Positions 33,480 through 41,436 of a DNA stretch of 64,000 nt are shown in pieces. The stretch's first letter is position 1. The number at the start of each line of letters is the position of its first letter. Under the pieces are notes generated by a model. That model saw only the letters and a list, made by a program, of their open reading frames with translations, ran no database searches and had not been told where the DNA came from. This DNA is from VRUE01 sp963718755 (GTDB lineage Bacteria; Actinomycetota; Thermoleophilia; Solirubrobacterales; 70-9): positions 992,001 through 1,056,000 of the forward strand of contig OY970376.1 of NCBI GenBank assembly GCA_963718755.1. Reading direction: 5' to 3'. Both the position numbers and the translations under genes were made by a program.

Positions 33480-34934
33480 GTGGGGCGCCCAAGCAGACAT
33501 GCCAGCTGGATCCTGACCTGCCTCATCGGCCTCGTGGCATCGCTGGTCGTTCCCGCAGCCGCGGGGGCCAAGCCGGGAGAGCTCGACCGCGGCTTCAACG
33601 GCGACGGCAAGGTGGTGACCGTCTTTCCGGACCCCGAACGCGTTCGCTCCTACCCTGACTACCAACTGCCGTTCGAATTCGCCCCCGGGCGAGTCGCGAT
33701 GGCCTCCGGGCCGGAAGGCAAGCTCGTCGTCGCCAGCAGCAAGGCGATCGTCGAGTACGCGGCCAACGGCGCCCGCGAACACCGCTTCGGGGGCAACGGC
33801 ACCGTGCCGATCGAACAGATAGAAGGCCTCAACTTTCAGCTCGCCGACGTCGCCGTCGACTCGCGCGGACGCGTCTTGGTCGCCGGGACGACGAAGGAGA
33901 CGACTGGAATCGGGATGGGCGGCCCACCCGTCGCGGGGCCAATTCCCAGCGCCGCCACGATTCGTCGCTACCTGCCCAACGGAGTGCCAGACCCGAGTTT
34001 CGGCTTCGGCGGCCGCTCCATCTCCTATCTCGGCGCGCCGCCGGCGACCTTCGAAGGAAGGGCCTATCCGGAACCGGCGGTATCGGTAACCGGACTCACG
34101 GTCGACACGAAGGACCGGCCGGTCTTGGTCGGCAGCCTCGTCAGCGAAGTCGGCCGCTGCCGCGCGACCCAGGCGCGCTACGAACGGTCGTACGCGTTCG
34201 TCGCCAGGATGGCGGATGATGGCGGCCCGGACCCCAGCTTCGAAGGCGGTGCGACTCGGGGCATCCGTGAGCTCTCTTGGCTCAGCTCGCCGACGCAGGG
34301 CCCGAGCGGCGTGTTCGCGATCGGTGCCGCGACTGATCCCTGCGGCAACCCCGGCAAGGACGAACCGTCGAGCGTGGTCAGCATCGGCGACGAAGGGCCG
34401 AATGGCCCCTTCGGCAGCAACGGCTTCTGGTCTCGACACTTCATGCGTGTGTCCGATCTCGCCATCGCACCCGGCGGGAGGGTGGTTCTGCTGGCGCGGA
34501 CGGTCGAACTCTCGCGAGGCAAGTGGATCGAGTCGGCCGGGCGGGCGATCCGGCTGCGCCGCGACGGCTCGCTGGATCGCAGTTTCGGTCGCCGGGGGGA
34601 AGCCCAGGTGCGGCTGCCGAAGGGGGGCTCGATCGCTGCGATCGCAACCGACGCCAAGGGCCGTGTCCTGCTCGCCGGCACCGTCAAGCGCAAGCCGGGG
34701 CGCAAGAAGCGAGCGCGGCTGCGGTTCCTGCTGATCCGCACGACCGCCAGGGGAAAGACGGATCGCCAGTTCGGCAGTTACGGTCGGGTGACGACCGCTT
34801 TCGGCAAGCGGTCCAGCGCCCGTACCACCGACGTGCTCATCGACCCCAAAGGACGGATCGCGGTTGGCGGCAAGTTCGCCGGCGGCTCAACCCGCGAAGC
34901 GTTCGCCCTCGCCCGCTATCGAGCCGGGCGCTAG
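33480..34934 (+). CDS. Secreted delta-60 repeat beta-propeller protein
   Basis: 484 residues from GTG 33480. Signal peptide about residues 1-30 (ILTCLIGLVASLVVPAAAGA). Delta-60 type repeats recur roughly every 55-60 residues: GELDRGFNGDGKVV, VAVDSRGRVLVAGT, VPDPSFGFGGRS, LTVDTKDRPVLVGS, SLDRSFGRRGEAQV, IATDAKGRVLLAGT and IDPKGRIAVGG. Such proteins fold as beta-propellers; their role is unknown. Its TAG stop lies within CTAG, which also provides the stop of the convergent gene at 34931. No lipobox or anchor is seen. Confidence 0.75.
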   Translation: MGRPSRHASWILTCLIGLVASLVVPAAAGAKPGELDRGFNGDGKVVTVFPDPERVRSYPDYQLPFEFAPGRVAMASGPEGKLVVASSKAIVEYAANGAREHRFGGNGTVPIEQIEGLNFQLADVAVDSRGRVLVAGTTKETTGIGMGGPPVAGPIPSAATIRRYLPNGVPDPSFGFGGRSISYLGAPPATFEGRAYPEPAVSVTGLTVDTKDRPVLVGSLVSEVGRCRATQARYERSYAFVARMADDGGPDPSFEGGATRGIRELSWLSSPTQGPSGVFAIGAATDPCGNPGKDEPSSVVSIGDEGPNGPFGSNGFWSRHFMRVSDLAIAPGGRVVLLARTVELSRGKWIESAGRAIRLRRDGSLDRSFGRRGEAQVRLPKGGSIAAIATDAKGRVLLAGTVKRKPGRKKRARLRFLLIRTTARGKTDRQFGSYGRVTTAFGKRSSARTTDVLIDPKGRIAVGGKFAGGSTREAFALARYRAGR

Positions 34935-35665
34935 ACCACCCCTTCGGGCAGCCGACCCTCCGCCTCCAGCTTCTGGAGGTGGGCTTCCATCACCAGGGCG
35001 GCGGCGGGGCGGAGCTCGGCGGGGACGTCGCTCCAGGCCTCGGCCAGCAGCGCGCCCTTCGAGCGCTCGCCGCGCTCCAGCGCGGCGAGCAGGCGGCGCT
35101 CGCGCATCTCGCGGTGCTCGACGTACTCGGCAAGCTTCGCCGCCGGGTCGGTCACCCAGGGGCCGTGCCCGGGGCAGATCAGCGTCGGCCCCTCTGCCTG
35201 GACCAGCCGTAACGACTCCATGTAAGCGGCGAGCGATCCACCGTCGGGCGGGACGAAGGTCGAACCCTCCCCGAGGACCAGGTCACCGCTGAAGCAGACG
35301 CCGTCCTCGGTGAGGTAGCAAACGTGATCGGCCGCGTGGCCTGGCGTAAAGAGGGTGCGCAGCCCGCCGCTGCTCTCCCCCGCCTGCAGCGACATGACCC
35401 CGGCGCCCAGCCGCTCCGCCCCGGCAGCGTGATCGCCATGGCTATGCGTGAGCAGGACGACCCCAATTCCACCACGCTCCTCCGCAGCGCTTCGCACCGC
35501 ATCGAGGTGCCCAGCATCGTCGGGCCCCGGATCGATCACCGCACAAGGATCCGACCCATACAGGTAGGTATTAGTCCCCGCCAACGTCATCGGCCCCGGA
35601 TTAGGCGCCACGACCCTCAGAATCTCCGCGTGCCCAGGCGCGGAAGTCACATCACCTGGTTTCAC
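34931..35665 (-). CDS. MBL-fold metallohydrolase (LACTB2/glyoxalase II-like)
   Basis: 244 residues starting GTG 35665. TNTYLYG, LLTHSHGDHAAGAERL (zinc motif HxHxDH), TPGHAADHVCYL and CFSGDLVLGEGS follow in family order; ICPGHGP lies further on, and the last 60 residues are helical, as in LACTB2-type hydrolases or endoribonucleases. Substrate unknown. The start codon is 1 nt from the left arm of a 116-bp inverted-repeat element (35667-35782), so that structure lies in its 5' region. Its end shares a CTAG with the delta-60 gene. Confidence 0.85.
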   Translation of the reverse strand: MKPGDVTSAPGHAEILRVVAPNPGPMTLAGTNTYLYGSDPCAVIDPGPDDAGHLDAVRSAAEERGGIGVVLLTHSHGDHAAGAERLGAGVMSLQAGESSGGLRTLFTPGHAADHVCYLTEDGVCFSGDLVLGEGSTFVPPDGGSLAAYMESLRLVQAEGPTLICPGHGPWVTDPAAKLAEYVEHREMRERRLLAALERGERSKGALLAEAWSDVPAELRPAAALVMEAHLQKLEAEGRLPEGVV

Positions 35666-35666
35666 A

Positions 35667-35782
35667 GAGAGCCCATCCGGTAGGGGTGGAGCGTCTTGTA
35701 CTTTTTCGTCAAGGGCATCCGGGCGACAGCCCCCGGCGATTCACCGAAAAAGTTAAGCGGAACCCCTACCGGATGGGCTCTC
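35667..35782. repeat. Nested long inverted repeat, 21-bp perfect arms
   Basis: Outer arms 35667-35687 and 35762-35782 are exact complements (21 bp). Inside, ACTTTTTCG (35700-35708) pairs perfectly with 35745-35753, and CCGGG/CCCGG pair near the centre. The right arm covers the stop codon of the WYL gene and the left arm touches the start of the MBL gene. The nested layout recurs at 59289-59409 with different arm sequence. Confidence 0.8.
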
Positions 35783-37841
35783 ACGCAACGCTAGCCGCAA
35801 CTTCCGCGGCAATCGCCTCACGCGCCTCGTCCGGTTCAAGCACGACAAGGTCGCCGGCGCCGCGGAGGATCTCGCGCACCAGCCATGAGGTTCCCGCGTA
35901 GGGCAGCTCGACGACGACGGCGCCGTCGGCCAGCTCCTCGACCACAGTGCGCTCCTCGCGCAGCCAGCGCGCCCGCTCGGGCGAGACCCAGACGCGGGCG
36001 ACCTGCGCGGTCGGCACCTCGCCGTCGGTCATCCAGCCCTCTACCCCGGCCAGCTCTTCGACCTCCTGCCGCGGCTCGTAGGTCTCCTCGCTCGCCACCG
36101 CCTCTTTGACCCGGTCGAGCTTGAAGTGGCGGATGCCCTCTTTGGTCAGGTCGAAGCACTCGACGTACCAGCCCTCGCGCCCGTTCTCCAGTCGGTAGGG
36201 CTCGACCCGGCGCTTGGTGAACTGGTCCTCGTTCTCCTTGTAGTACTGAATCTCCATCACCCGGCGACCGGCTATCGCTTCATTGACGACGCGCGCCACC
36301 TCGCTGTCGCCGCCGCTGCCCGAGGCGATCTCCAGGCCCTCCTCGGAGGGGTCGTGTCCGAGCGCCTTGACGATCTTCTCGCGGGCGCTCTGCAGACCGC
36401 CTTCGGGCAGGTGATCGCCGAAGAGGTCGATCGCCGCGACCAGCGCCTTGGCCTCCAACGGCAGTAGCCGCGCCGGGCGGGCGAAGTTGTCGCCGTAGGG
36501 CTCTGAGTCGACCTCAATTTCATCGCCGCGGACTTCGGCGTAGAGGACGTAGGTGCCGCCACCGAAGTTGACGACGTTGAGCAGGTCGATGTCCTCCTGC
36601 AGCTCCTCGCCGGTCAACTCGAGCCGCTGACGTAGATCGGTGACGCTGAGCCGCTCACCTTTCTTGGCCGAGTCGATCAGCATGCCGGCGAGGGTGACGA
36701 GGCGGGCGAAGCGCTCGGGCCGGATTGCCGCCTCGCCGCGGCCGTTGCCGCGCGTGCGCGGCGGCGCCTCACGTAGGGGCCGGTCGATGACCTCGGCGGG
36801 TTCGAAGTCGCTGCGGTGGCGATCGTGCAGCAGGTCGAGGCGCTCGCGCGCTTCGCTGCGCAGCTCCTCGGGCTCGAGCACCTCGGCGTTCTGGCGCCAG
36901 CGCAAGACCCAGGCGATCAGCTCGCGGGGCGAAGCGTAGTCCGTCTCGAAGACCGACCCCTTGCCGGGGGCATCGTCGACCTTGCGCGCCGGGCGCAGCT
37001 CGCCGTAGGTATCGAAATCGCGATCGATCAACCAGGAGATCCGGTCGCGGACGAAGATCTTCGCCGTGCCGCGGATCTCGCCCAGCTGCCAGTCGGCGCG
37101 CTGGCCGTAGTCGCGGCGGTCGAAGTTCTCGGGCGGGGAGAAGTCGTGCTCGGCCTTGGAGGCGTATCCGACCTTGCCCTGGATTCGCGAGAGGCGGAAG
37201 ACCCGGACCGCGTCGCGCTCGTGCGAGTGGCCGATCAAATAGAACTGGCCGGAGCGGAAAACTAGGTGGAACGGGTCGACCTTGCGCTTCTCGGTCTCGT
37301 CGCGCTCCATCGTGTAGTAGGTGAACTCGATCGTCTTGCGGCGCGAGATCGCCGTCTCGATCTTGGAGAGGCGCTGGGAGAGGTCGCGGCCGCCGGCCGA
37401 GGCCGTCATCGCCATCTCGACCGGTGCCTTGTCTCCCTCGCTGACGGGATTGGGGTGGCCCCAGGCGACCTGCTGCAGGGCGAGCCGCAGGGGCTCCGCG
37501 TAGGCGAAGCCGCCGTCGGTGAGCAGTGAGAGCGCCGTGCTCAGCGAGGCCAGCTCGTTGTCGGAGAACTCGATCGCGTCGAGGTAGAAGTTCTCCGGCG
37601 GCAGCGAGTAGAGCTCGGCCTCGAAGAATCCCTCACCCGGTTTCTCCACGCCGAGCTGGATGCCGAGGCTCTCGAGCTCGGCGCGGTCGGCGTAGAAGCG
37701 CCGCGCAAAGGCGTCGTCGTTCATGTCGCTGTAGCCCTCCACCTCGCGCTTGATCTCCAACGCCGAGACCGGCCTGCCCTGGGCCATCAGGAAGGAGATC
37801 AGCGAGAGCTGGCGGATCAGCTTCTCGGTGTCCTTTGCCAC
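35781..37841 (-). CDS. Fused PafB-PafC WYL-domain transcriptional regulator
   Basis: 686 residues, about twice the usual length, made of two consecutive HTH-WYL units. Unit 1: LIRQLSLISFLMAQGRPVSA, ADRAELESLGI, IEFSDNELASL, then the WYL region IEFTYYTMERD and FYLIGHSHERDAVRVFRL. Unit 2 begins ARLVTLAGMLIDSAKKGE, with IQYYKENEDQFTKRRVEPY and GWYVECFDL. The order matches actinobacterial PafB followed by PafC, which together activate the LexA-independent DNA damage response; natural fusions are known. GTG 37841 is preceded by TATTCT at 6 nt. Proteasome genes are not adjacent. Confidence 0.82.
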   Translation of the reverse strand: MAKDTEKLIRQLSLISFLMAQGRPVSALEIKREVEGYSDMNDDAFARRFYADRAELESLGIQLGVEKPGEGFFEAELYSLPPENFYLDAIEFSDNELASLSTALSLLTDGGFAYAEPLRLALQQVAWGHPNPVSEGDKAPVEMAMTASAGGRDLSQRLSKIETAISRRKTIEFTYYTMERDETEKRKVDPFHLVFRSGQFYLIGHSHERDAVRVFRLSRIQGKVGYASKAEHDFSPPENFDRRDYGQRADWQLGEIRGTAKIFVRDRISWLIDRDFDTYGELRPARKVDDAPGKGSVFETDYASPRELIAWVLRWRQNAEVLEPEELRSEARERLDLLHDRHRSDFEPAEVIDRPLREAPPRTRGNGRGEAAIRPERFARLVTLAGMLIDSAKKGERLSVTDLRQRLELTGEELQEDIDLLNVVNFGGGTYVLYAEVRGDEIEVDSEPYGDNFARPARLLPLEAKALVAAIDLFGDHLPEGGLQSAREKIVKALGHDPSEEGLEIASGSGGDSEVARVVNEAIAGRRVMEIQYYKENEDQFTKRRVEPYRLENGREGWYVECFDLTKEGIRHFKLDRVKEAVASEETYEPRQEVEELAGVEGWMTDGEVPTAQVARVWVSPERARWLREERTVVEELADGAVVVELPYAGTSWLVREILRGAGDLVVLEPDEAREAIAAEVAASVA

Positions 37842-37847
37842 GAGCCC

Positions 37848-37853
37848 AGAATA
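37848..37853 (-). promoter_or_regulatory. -10 element, leaderless start of the WYL regulator
   Basis: TATTCT on the minus strand ends 6 nt before GTG 37841. Confidence 0.45.
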
Positions 37854-37937
37854 GTGAGGGCGGGCTCGCGGACCCCCGGCCGAAACCCCTCTATTCCCGC
37901 ATTTTGGCGCTTTCGAGCGGGATAGAGTGCCGCTCGC

Positions 37938-38255
37938 ATGGACATCCTTCGCAACCTCTTCGGCAACCTGACCAACGGGATCATCCGCCTCGCGGTCGCC
38001 GCCGGCATCCTTTTCTGCGCTTACCTCTTCATTCTCAAGCCCGTCCTGGACACGACCAACAAGGCGATTGAGTCGAGTGGACTGAATCAGATCGGCAAGT
38101 CGCTGGAGAATCTAGGGCCGCAGATCGAGCGCCAGGTGAAGCACTCGTTCAGGGTGGCCAAGAGGCAGGGTGGCAGCCCGCAGAAGCTACTCGTGTGCGT
38201 CAAGCGGGCGGACCAGGACGTGGGGAAGATCGAACGCTGCACCCGCCGCTTCTAG
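37938..38255 (+). CDS. Small single-span membrane protein of unknown function
   Basis: 105 residues. One hydrophobic segment (about residues 16-34, IRLAVAAGILFCAYLFILK) after a short amphipathic start, then a charged soluble tail with two Cys (LLVCVKRADQ and ERCTRRF at the end). Upstream, TAGAGT ends 9 nt before ATG. It is divergent from the PafB-PafC gene. In other actinobacteria a tatA gene often neighbours pafBC and is also a small single-span protein, but I see no TatA signature here. Function not recognised. Confidence 0.55.
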   Translation: MDILRNLFGNLTNGIIRLAVAAGILFCAYLFILKPVLDTTNKAIESSGLNQIGKSLENLGPQIERQVKHSFRVAKRQGGSPQKLLVCVKRADQDVGKIERCTRRF

Positions 38256-38265
38256 CGGCGTTGGC

Positions 38266-39315
38266 TCAGGCCGCTTGGCGCTGGCCGAAGTAGGCGGAGC
38301 CCGAAAGAGCGCGATCGAAGCCCGACCAGGACTCGCCGGCGGGAAGCTCGCGCTCGAGGCGGTCGAAGCTGCCGAGGCGGCCGCCGAGGTTGTCGATCAT
38401 GTGGACGAGCACGGCCTCGCGGGTCGCGGGGACGACCGGGGAGCCGTGCTCGAGCGAGCCGTGATGGCTGAGGATGATGTGGAGGACGGCCTGGGCGAGG
38501 TTTGGGTCGAAGCCAGGGATCTCCTCGATCTCGCGGCGCACCGTGTAGTAGCCGAGCGGGATCTCGCCTTCGAGCCGGCCGGCGTCGGTGAGGTCGATCG
38601 CCAATGGATCGTCGTTGTAGGCGACGGTCTTGCCGATGTCGTGCAGGAGCGCGCCGGTGACGGCGACCTCGCGGTCGATGCCGGGGAAGAAGTTGGCCGC
38701 GGCGCTGACCGCCTGGGCGACGGAGACCGTGTGCTCGAGCAGTCCATGCCGGTAGGCCTGGTGGTAGACCTTCGCCGCCGGCGCCTCGCGGAAGCGCTCC
38801 CAGATCGGCGAGCCCTCGCCGAAGAAGCGCCCGAGCAGATCGCGCAGCTGCGGCTCCTGCACCGTCTCCAGCAGCTGGCGCAGCTTGCCCTCGAGCTCCT
38901 CGAAGGAGACCTCCGACTCGGCCGCCAGGTCAGCGGCGTCATAGGCGTCCGGCGTCGCCTCGCGCAGGCTCGAGAGCTTGATCTTCGCCCCCCAGCGCTC
39001 ACTCTGCTCGAAGACGCCGCCGACCTCGACCGCGGTCCCGGGCGCGGCGAGGGCGTAGAGCTCCTCGGCGTCCTCCCAGGCCACGGCCTCGGCACTGCCG
39101 CTGGCGTCGCCCAGCACCAGTCGCAGCCAGGGCTCGCCGTTTCGCTTGCGCCGCAGCTCGCGCTGGCGAACCGCGTAGACACCCTTCACCCGCTGGCCGT
39201 CCTCGAGCTCGCGCAGGCAGACCCTGACCGGAGGTGCTTCAGGGGCTTCGGCGAGCGAGCCGCCGGAGGTCTCGATCAGTGCCTCCTGGAACATGGTTGG
39301 GTCGAGCTGATCCAT
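38266..39315 (-). CDS. YhaM-like OB-fold/HD-domain 3'-5' exoribonuclease
   Basis: 349 residues. Residues about 30-120 form an OB-like domain (GVYAVRQRELRRKRNGEPWL, then VEVGGVFEQSERWG). From residue 170 comes an HD domain with HGLLEHTVSV, GALLHDIGKTVAYN, ILSHHGSLEHGSP and VHMIDNLGGRLGSFDR, the metal-ligand series of YhaM-type nucleases. These degrade RNA or DNA 3' ends. TAACTT lies 8 nt before ATG 39315. The neighbouring gene 38255 ends 10 nt from its stop; they are convergent. Confidence 0.83.
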   Translation of the reverse strand: MDQLDPTMFQEALIETSGGSLAEAPEAPPVRVCLRELEDGQRVKGVYAVRQRELRRKRNGEPWLRLVLGDASGSAEAVAWEDAEELYALAAPGTAVEVGGVFEQSERWGAKIKLSSLREATPDAYDAADLAAESEVSFEELEGKLRQLLETVQEPQLRDLLGRFFGEGSPIWERFREAPAAKVYHQAYRHGLLEHTVSVAQAVSAAANFFPGIDREVAVTGALLHDIGKTVAYNDDPLAIDLTDAGRLEGEIPLGYYTVRREIEEIPGFDPNLAQAVLHIILSHHGSLEHGSPVVPATREAVLVHMIDNLGGRLGSFDRLERELPAGESWSGFDRALSGSAYFGQRQAA

Positions 39316-39372
39316 CCATTGCCAAGTTAGAGCGAGTGGCGGACGGCGCAGACGCGACCTTTCCGTGCCGGC

Positions 39373-39738
39373 TCAGAGCAGCCCGCCGAGCCAGTTGCCC
39401 AGGGCAACGGCGGCGAAACCGGCGAGCAGCGAGAGGCCGATGTTGAGCCAGACGAGGTGGCTGTGGCCGGCTGCGGCGAGACGATGCGAGTCCAGCATCC
39501 AGGTGGAGAAGGTGGTGAAGGAGCCGATGCCGCCGCCGGTGACGATCACCAGCGCCTGGCCTTCCAGCGCCGCGGCGGCGACCAGGCCCAGGGCCAGCGC
39601 TCCGCCGATGTTGATCGCGAGGATGCCGAGCGGGAAGGGGTGGCCGGTGCGGGAGGGGACGGCGGCGTCGATCAGGAAGCGGGCCGCGGCGGCGGAGCCG
39701 CCGAGCGGGCCGACCGCGACCCAGGCCGGCGCGCTCAC
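39373..39738 (-). CDS. crcB: Fluoride channel subunit, CrcB/FluC family
   Basis: 121 residues from GTG 39738, normal length, four hydrophobic segments. GGSAAAARFLID, GILAINIGGALALG and TGGGIGSFTTFSTWML match the FluC family, including the pore Asn (AINIGG) and the FTTFST segment. FluC dimers let fluoride leave the cell. Many actinobacteria carry two adjacent crcB genes coding for a heterodimer; here the upstream partner is reduced to its first codons (39788-39880) and an inverted repeat sits between. Whether this copy works as a homodimer is open. Confidence 0.85.
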   Translation of the reverse strand: MSAPAWVAVGPLGGSAAAARFLIDAAVPSRTGHPFPLGILAINIGGALALGLVAAAALEGQALVIVTGGGIGSFTTFSTWMLDSHRLAAAGHSHLVWLNIGLSLLAGFAAVALGNWLGGLL

Positions 39739-39749
39739 GGGGGCCCCAC

Positions 39750-39787
39750 TGGCGACTTACCCGCGCTTTTCGGGGGGTAAGTCGCCA
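39750..39787. repeat. 13-bp perfect inverted repeat beside a crcB remnant
   Basis: TGGCGACTTACCC (39750-39762) and its exact complement (39775-39787) flank a 12-nt loop that contains CTTTTCG. It lies 11 nt upstream of the intact crcB start and at the break point of the remnant. Confidence 0.7.
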
Positions 39788-39880
39788 AGGGCTCCAGAGC
39801 AATCCCCGGGCCAGCGCCCCGAGGACACCGCCGGCGTATATCGCCGCCAGGCGGCGGAGGTCGAATTGAGTCAGATTCAC
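39788..39880 (-). pseudogene. 5' remnant of a second crcB
   Basis: From GTG 39880 the reading is MNLTQFDLRRLAAIYAGG then VLGALARGLLW, the usual first helix of CrcB proteins with the YxGGxxGAxxR signature. After about 28 codons the homology stops exactly where the inverted repeat 39750-39787 begins; the NxxG and FTTFST segments are missing. It reads as the start of the partner gene of the intact crcB. A short functional peptide is unlikely. Confidence 0.6.
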
Positions 39881-39913
39881 GGCGAGGATCGTAGTTCCAC
39901 ACCTTCATCGAAG

Positions 39914-39936
39914 TTCATCAATGAATGTGATACCGT
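39914..39936 (+). promoter_or_regulatory. Candidate ArsR operator and -10 element
   Basis: TTCATCAATGAA (39914-39925) is a near-palindrome, and a second TTCATC precedes it at about 39904. Such TTCAT/ATGAA half-sites resemble ArsR-family operators. TACCGT (39931-39936) ends 7 nt before ATG 39944. Repression by the gene's own product would block this promoter. Confidence 0.45.
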
Positions 39937-39943
39937 CGCGCCG

Positions 39944-40330
39944 ATGCCCGCTGCCGAACTCCCAGTGATCGAGTGCTGCACTCCGCTCGCCGGATCGTCG
40001 CTCTCCGACGAGGGCGCGACGGAGCTGGAGGCCGTGATCAAGGCGCTTGCCGACAGGCACCGCCTGCGCATCGTCAACCTCCTGTTGCGGGCAGCCGGCG
40101 AGCCTGTCTGCGTCTGCGAGGTGCAACCGCTGCTCGGGCTCTCGCAGGGCACCGTCAGCCACCACCTCAAGCAACTGGTCGATGCCGGGATCGCCGTCCG
40201 TGAGACGCGCGGCACCTACAGCTACTTCAGCCTCGTCCCCGGCGCGCTCGACTCTGTGCGGGAGGTCTTCTCGGTCCCCGAGCGGGTCGCGGTCCCAGCC
40301 GGGGACGGCGAGCCCGCCGCCTGCTGCTGA
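39944..40330 (+). CDS. arsR: ArsR/SmtB-family arsenic-responsive repressor
   Basis: 128 residues. Winged-helix ArsR fold: LEAVIKALADRHRLRIVNLLL, PVCVCEVQPLLGLSQGTVSHHLKQL, and YSYFSLVPGAL. CVC at the start of the recognition helix is the classic As(III) site of ArsR proteins; extra Cys occur at both ends (IECCTPL and the final AACC). It is first of three genes (arsR, aquaporin, arsC) separated by 4 and overlapping by 1 nt. Expected to release DNA upon binding arsenite. Confidence 0.88.
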   Translation: MPAAELPVIECCTPLAGSSLSDEGATELEAVIKALADRHRLRIVNLLLRAAGEPVCVCEVQPLLGLSQGTVSHHLKQLVDAGIAVRETRGTYSYFSLVPGALDSVREVFSVPERVAVPAGDGEPAACC

Positions 40331-40334
40331 GGGT

Positions 40335-41036
40335 ATGGACGAGCGGCCGGACCTCCTGCGCCGCTCCGCCGCGGAGGCGATTGGGGCCTTCGCCCTGGTC
40401 TTCGCCGGCTGCGGCGCGATCGTCACCGACGCCGTCCACCAAGGCGTGCTCGGCGCCGTCGGCGTCTCGCTCGTCTTCGGACTCGTGATCATGGCGATGG
40501 TCTACGCCACCGGCCACCTCTCGGGCGCCCACCTCAATCCGGCGGTGACCCTCGCCTTTGCCCTCACCCGCCACTTCCCCGCCCGCGAGGCGGTCGCCTA
40601 CGTCGCCGCGCAGTTGCTCGGCGCGCTCGGCGCTGCGGCATTGCTTCTTGCGGTCTGGCCCAGCGAGCCGGCCTCGCTGGGGGCCACCGTGCCGAGCGTC
40701 GGTGCGGGCAGCGCCTTCGCCTACGAGGTCGTCCTCACCGCCTTCCTGATGTTCGTGATCATGGCCGTGGCGACCGACGCCCGCGCTGTAGGCGCCGGGG
40801 CGGCGATCGCGATTGGCGGCACCGTCGGCCTCGACGCCCTCTTTGGCGGCCCGATCACCGGCGCCTCGATGAACCCCGCTCGCTCGCTCGGACCCGGCCT
40901 GGTCTCGGGCGAGCTGCACGAGATCTGGATCTACATCGCCGCGCCGGTCCTCGGCGCCGCGATCGGTGCCCTCGCCTACCAGCTCGTCCGCGGCGAGCAC
41001 CTGCCGCAACCCGAGCCGCGGACGGAGCGCGCCTGA
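40335..41036 (+). CDS. Aquaporin-family (MIP) channel of an arsenic operon
   Basis: 233 residues, six membrane segments and both half-helix motifs: HLSGAHLNPAVTLAFAL and GPITGASMNPARSLGPG. In some ars operons an aquaglyceroporin (AqpS) replaces the ArsB/Acr3 pump and lets arsenite, formed inside by ArsC, leave down its gradient; the position between arsR and arsC supports that role here. ATG 40335 starts 4 nt after the arsR stop. Its stop overlaps the arsC start (TGATG). Water or glycerol transport is an alternative, less likely by context. Confidence 0.87.
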   Translation: MDERPDLLRRSAAEAIGAFALVFAGCGAIVTDAVHQGVLGAVGVSLVFGLVIMAMVYATGHLSGAHLNPAVTLAFALTRHFPAREAVAYVAAQLLGALGAAALLLAVWPSEPASLGATVPSVGAGSAFAYEVVLTAFLMFVIMAVATDARAVGAGAAIAIGGTVGLDALFGGPITGASMNPARSLGPGLVSGELHEIWIYIAAPVLGAAIGALAYQLVRGEHLPQPEPRTERA

Positions 41037-41425
41037 TGGCCAACGTCCTCTTCGTCTGCCTCCACAACGCGGGCCGCTCGCAGATCAGCGAGGCGCTCTT
41101 CGCCCGCGCTGCCGCCGGCGCCCACCAGGCGCGCTCCGCCGGCACGACGCCGGGCGACCGCGTCCATCCCGAGGTGGTCGAGGCTATGGCAGAGCTGGGC
41201 ATCGATCTCGCCGGCCGTGTCCCGCACAAGCTCGAGCGCGCCGACGCCGAGTGGGCCGACGTGGTCGTGACGATGGGCTGTGGCGACGAATGCCCCTACA
41301 TCCCCGGCAAGCGCTACCTCGACTGGGAGCTGCCCGACCCCAAGGGCCGCCCGCTCGCCGAGGTCCGCGCCACCCGCGATGAGATCGAGCGGCGGGTAGC
41401 GGAGCTGGTCGACGAGCTCGAATAA
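41036..41425 (+). CDS. arsC: Arsenate reductase, low-molecular-weight phosphatase type
   Basis: 129 residues. MANVLFVCLHNAGRSQISEA holds the P-loop (CxxNxxRS with Cys8 and Arg14). VVTMGCGDECPYIPGKRYLDWELPDP has the second and third Cys expected in thioredoxin- or mycothiol-linked ArsC enzymes; it reduces arsenate to arsenite. It overlaps the aquaporin gene by one base. The full set arsR-aqp-arsC forms a small complete detoxification unit. Confidence 0.92.
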   Translation: MANVLFVCLHNAGRSQISEALFARAAAGAHQARSAGTTPGDRVHPEVVEAMAELGIDLAGRVPHKLERADAEWADVVVTMGCGDECPYIPGKRYLDWELPDPKGRPLAEVRATRDEIERRVAELVDELE

Positions 41426-41436
41426 GGTTCCCGGCC

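Noticed and set aside
37938..38255. TatA identity for the small membrane protein near pafBC
   Set aside because: It has one membrane segment but lacks the FG hinge and amphipathic helix pattern expected of TatA, and is divergent from the regulator.
39881..39943. Fluoride riboswitch before crcB
   Set aside because: No pseudoknot-forming motif of the crcB class could be seen in the short upstream sequence.
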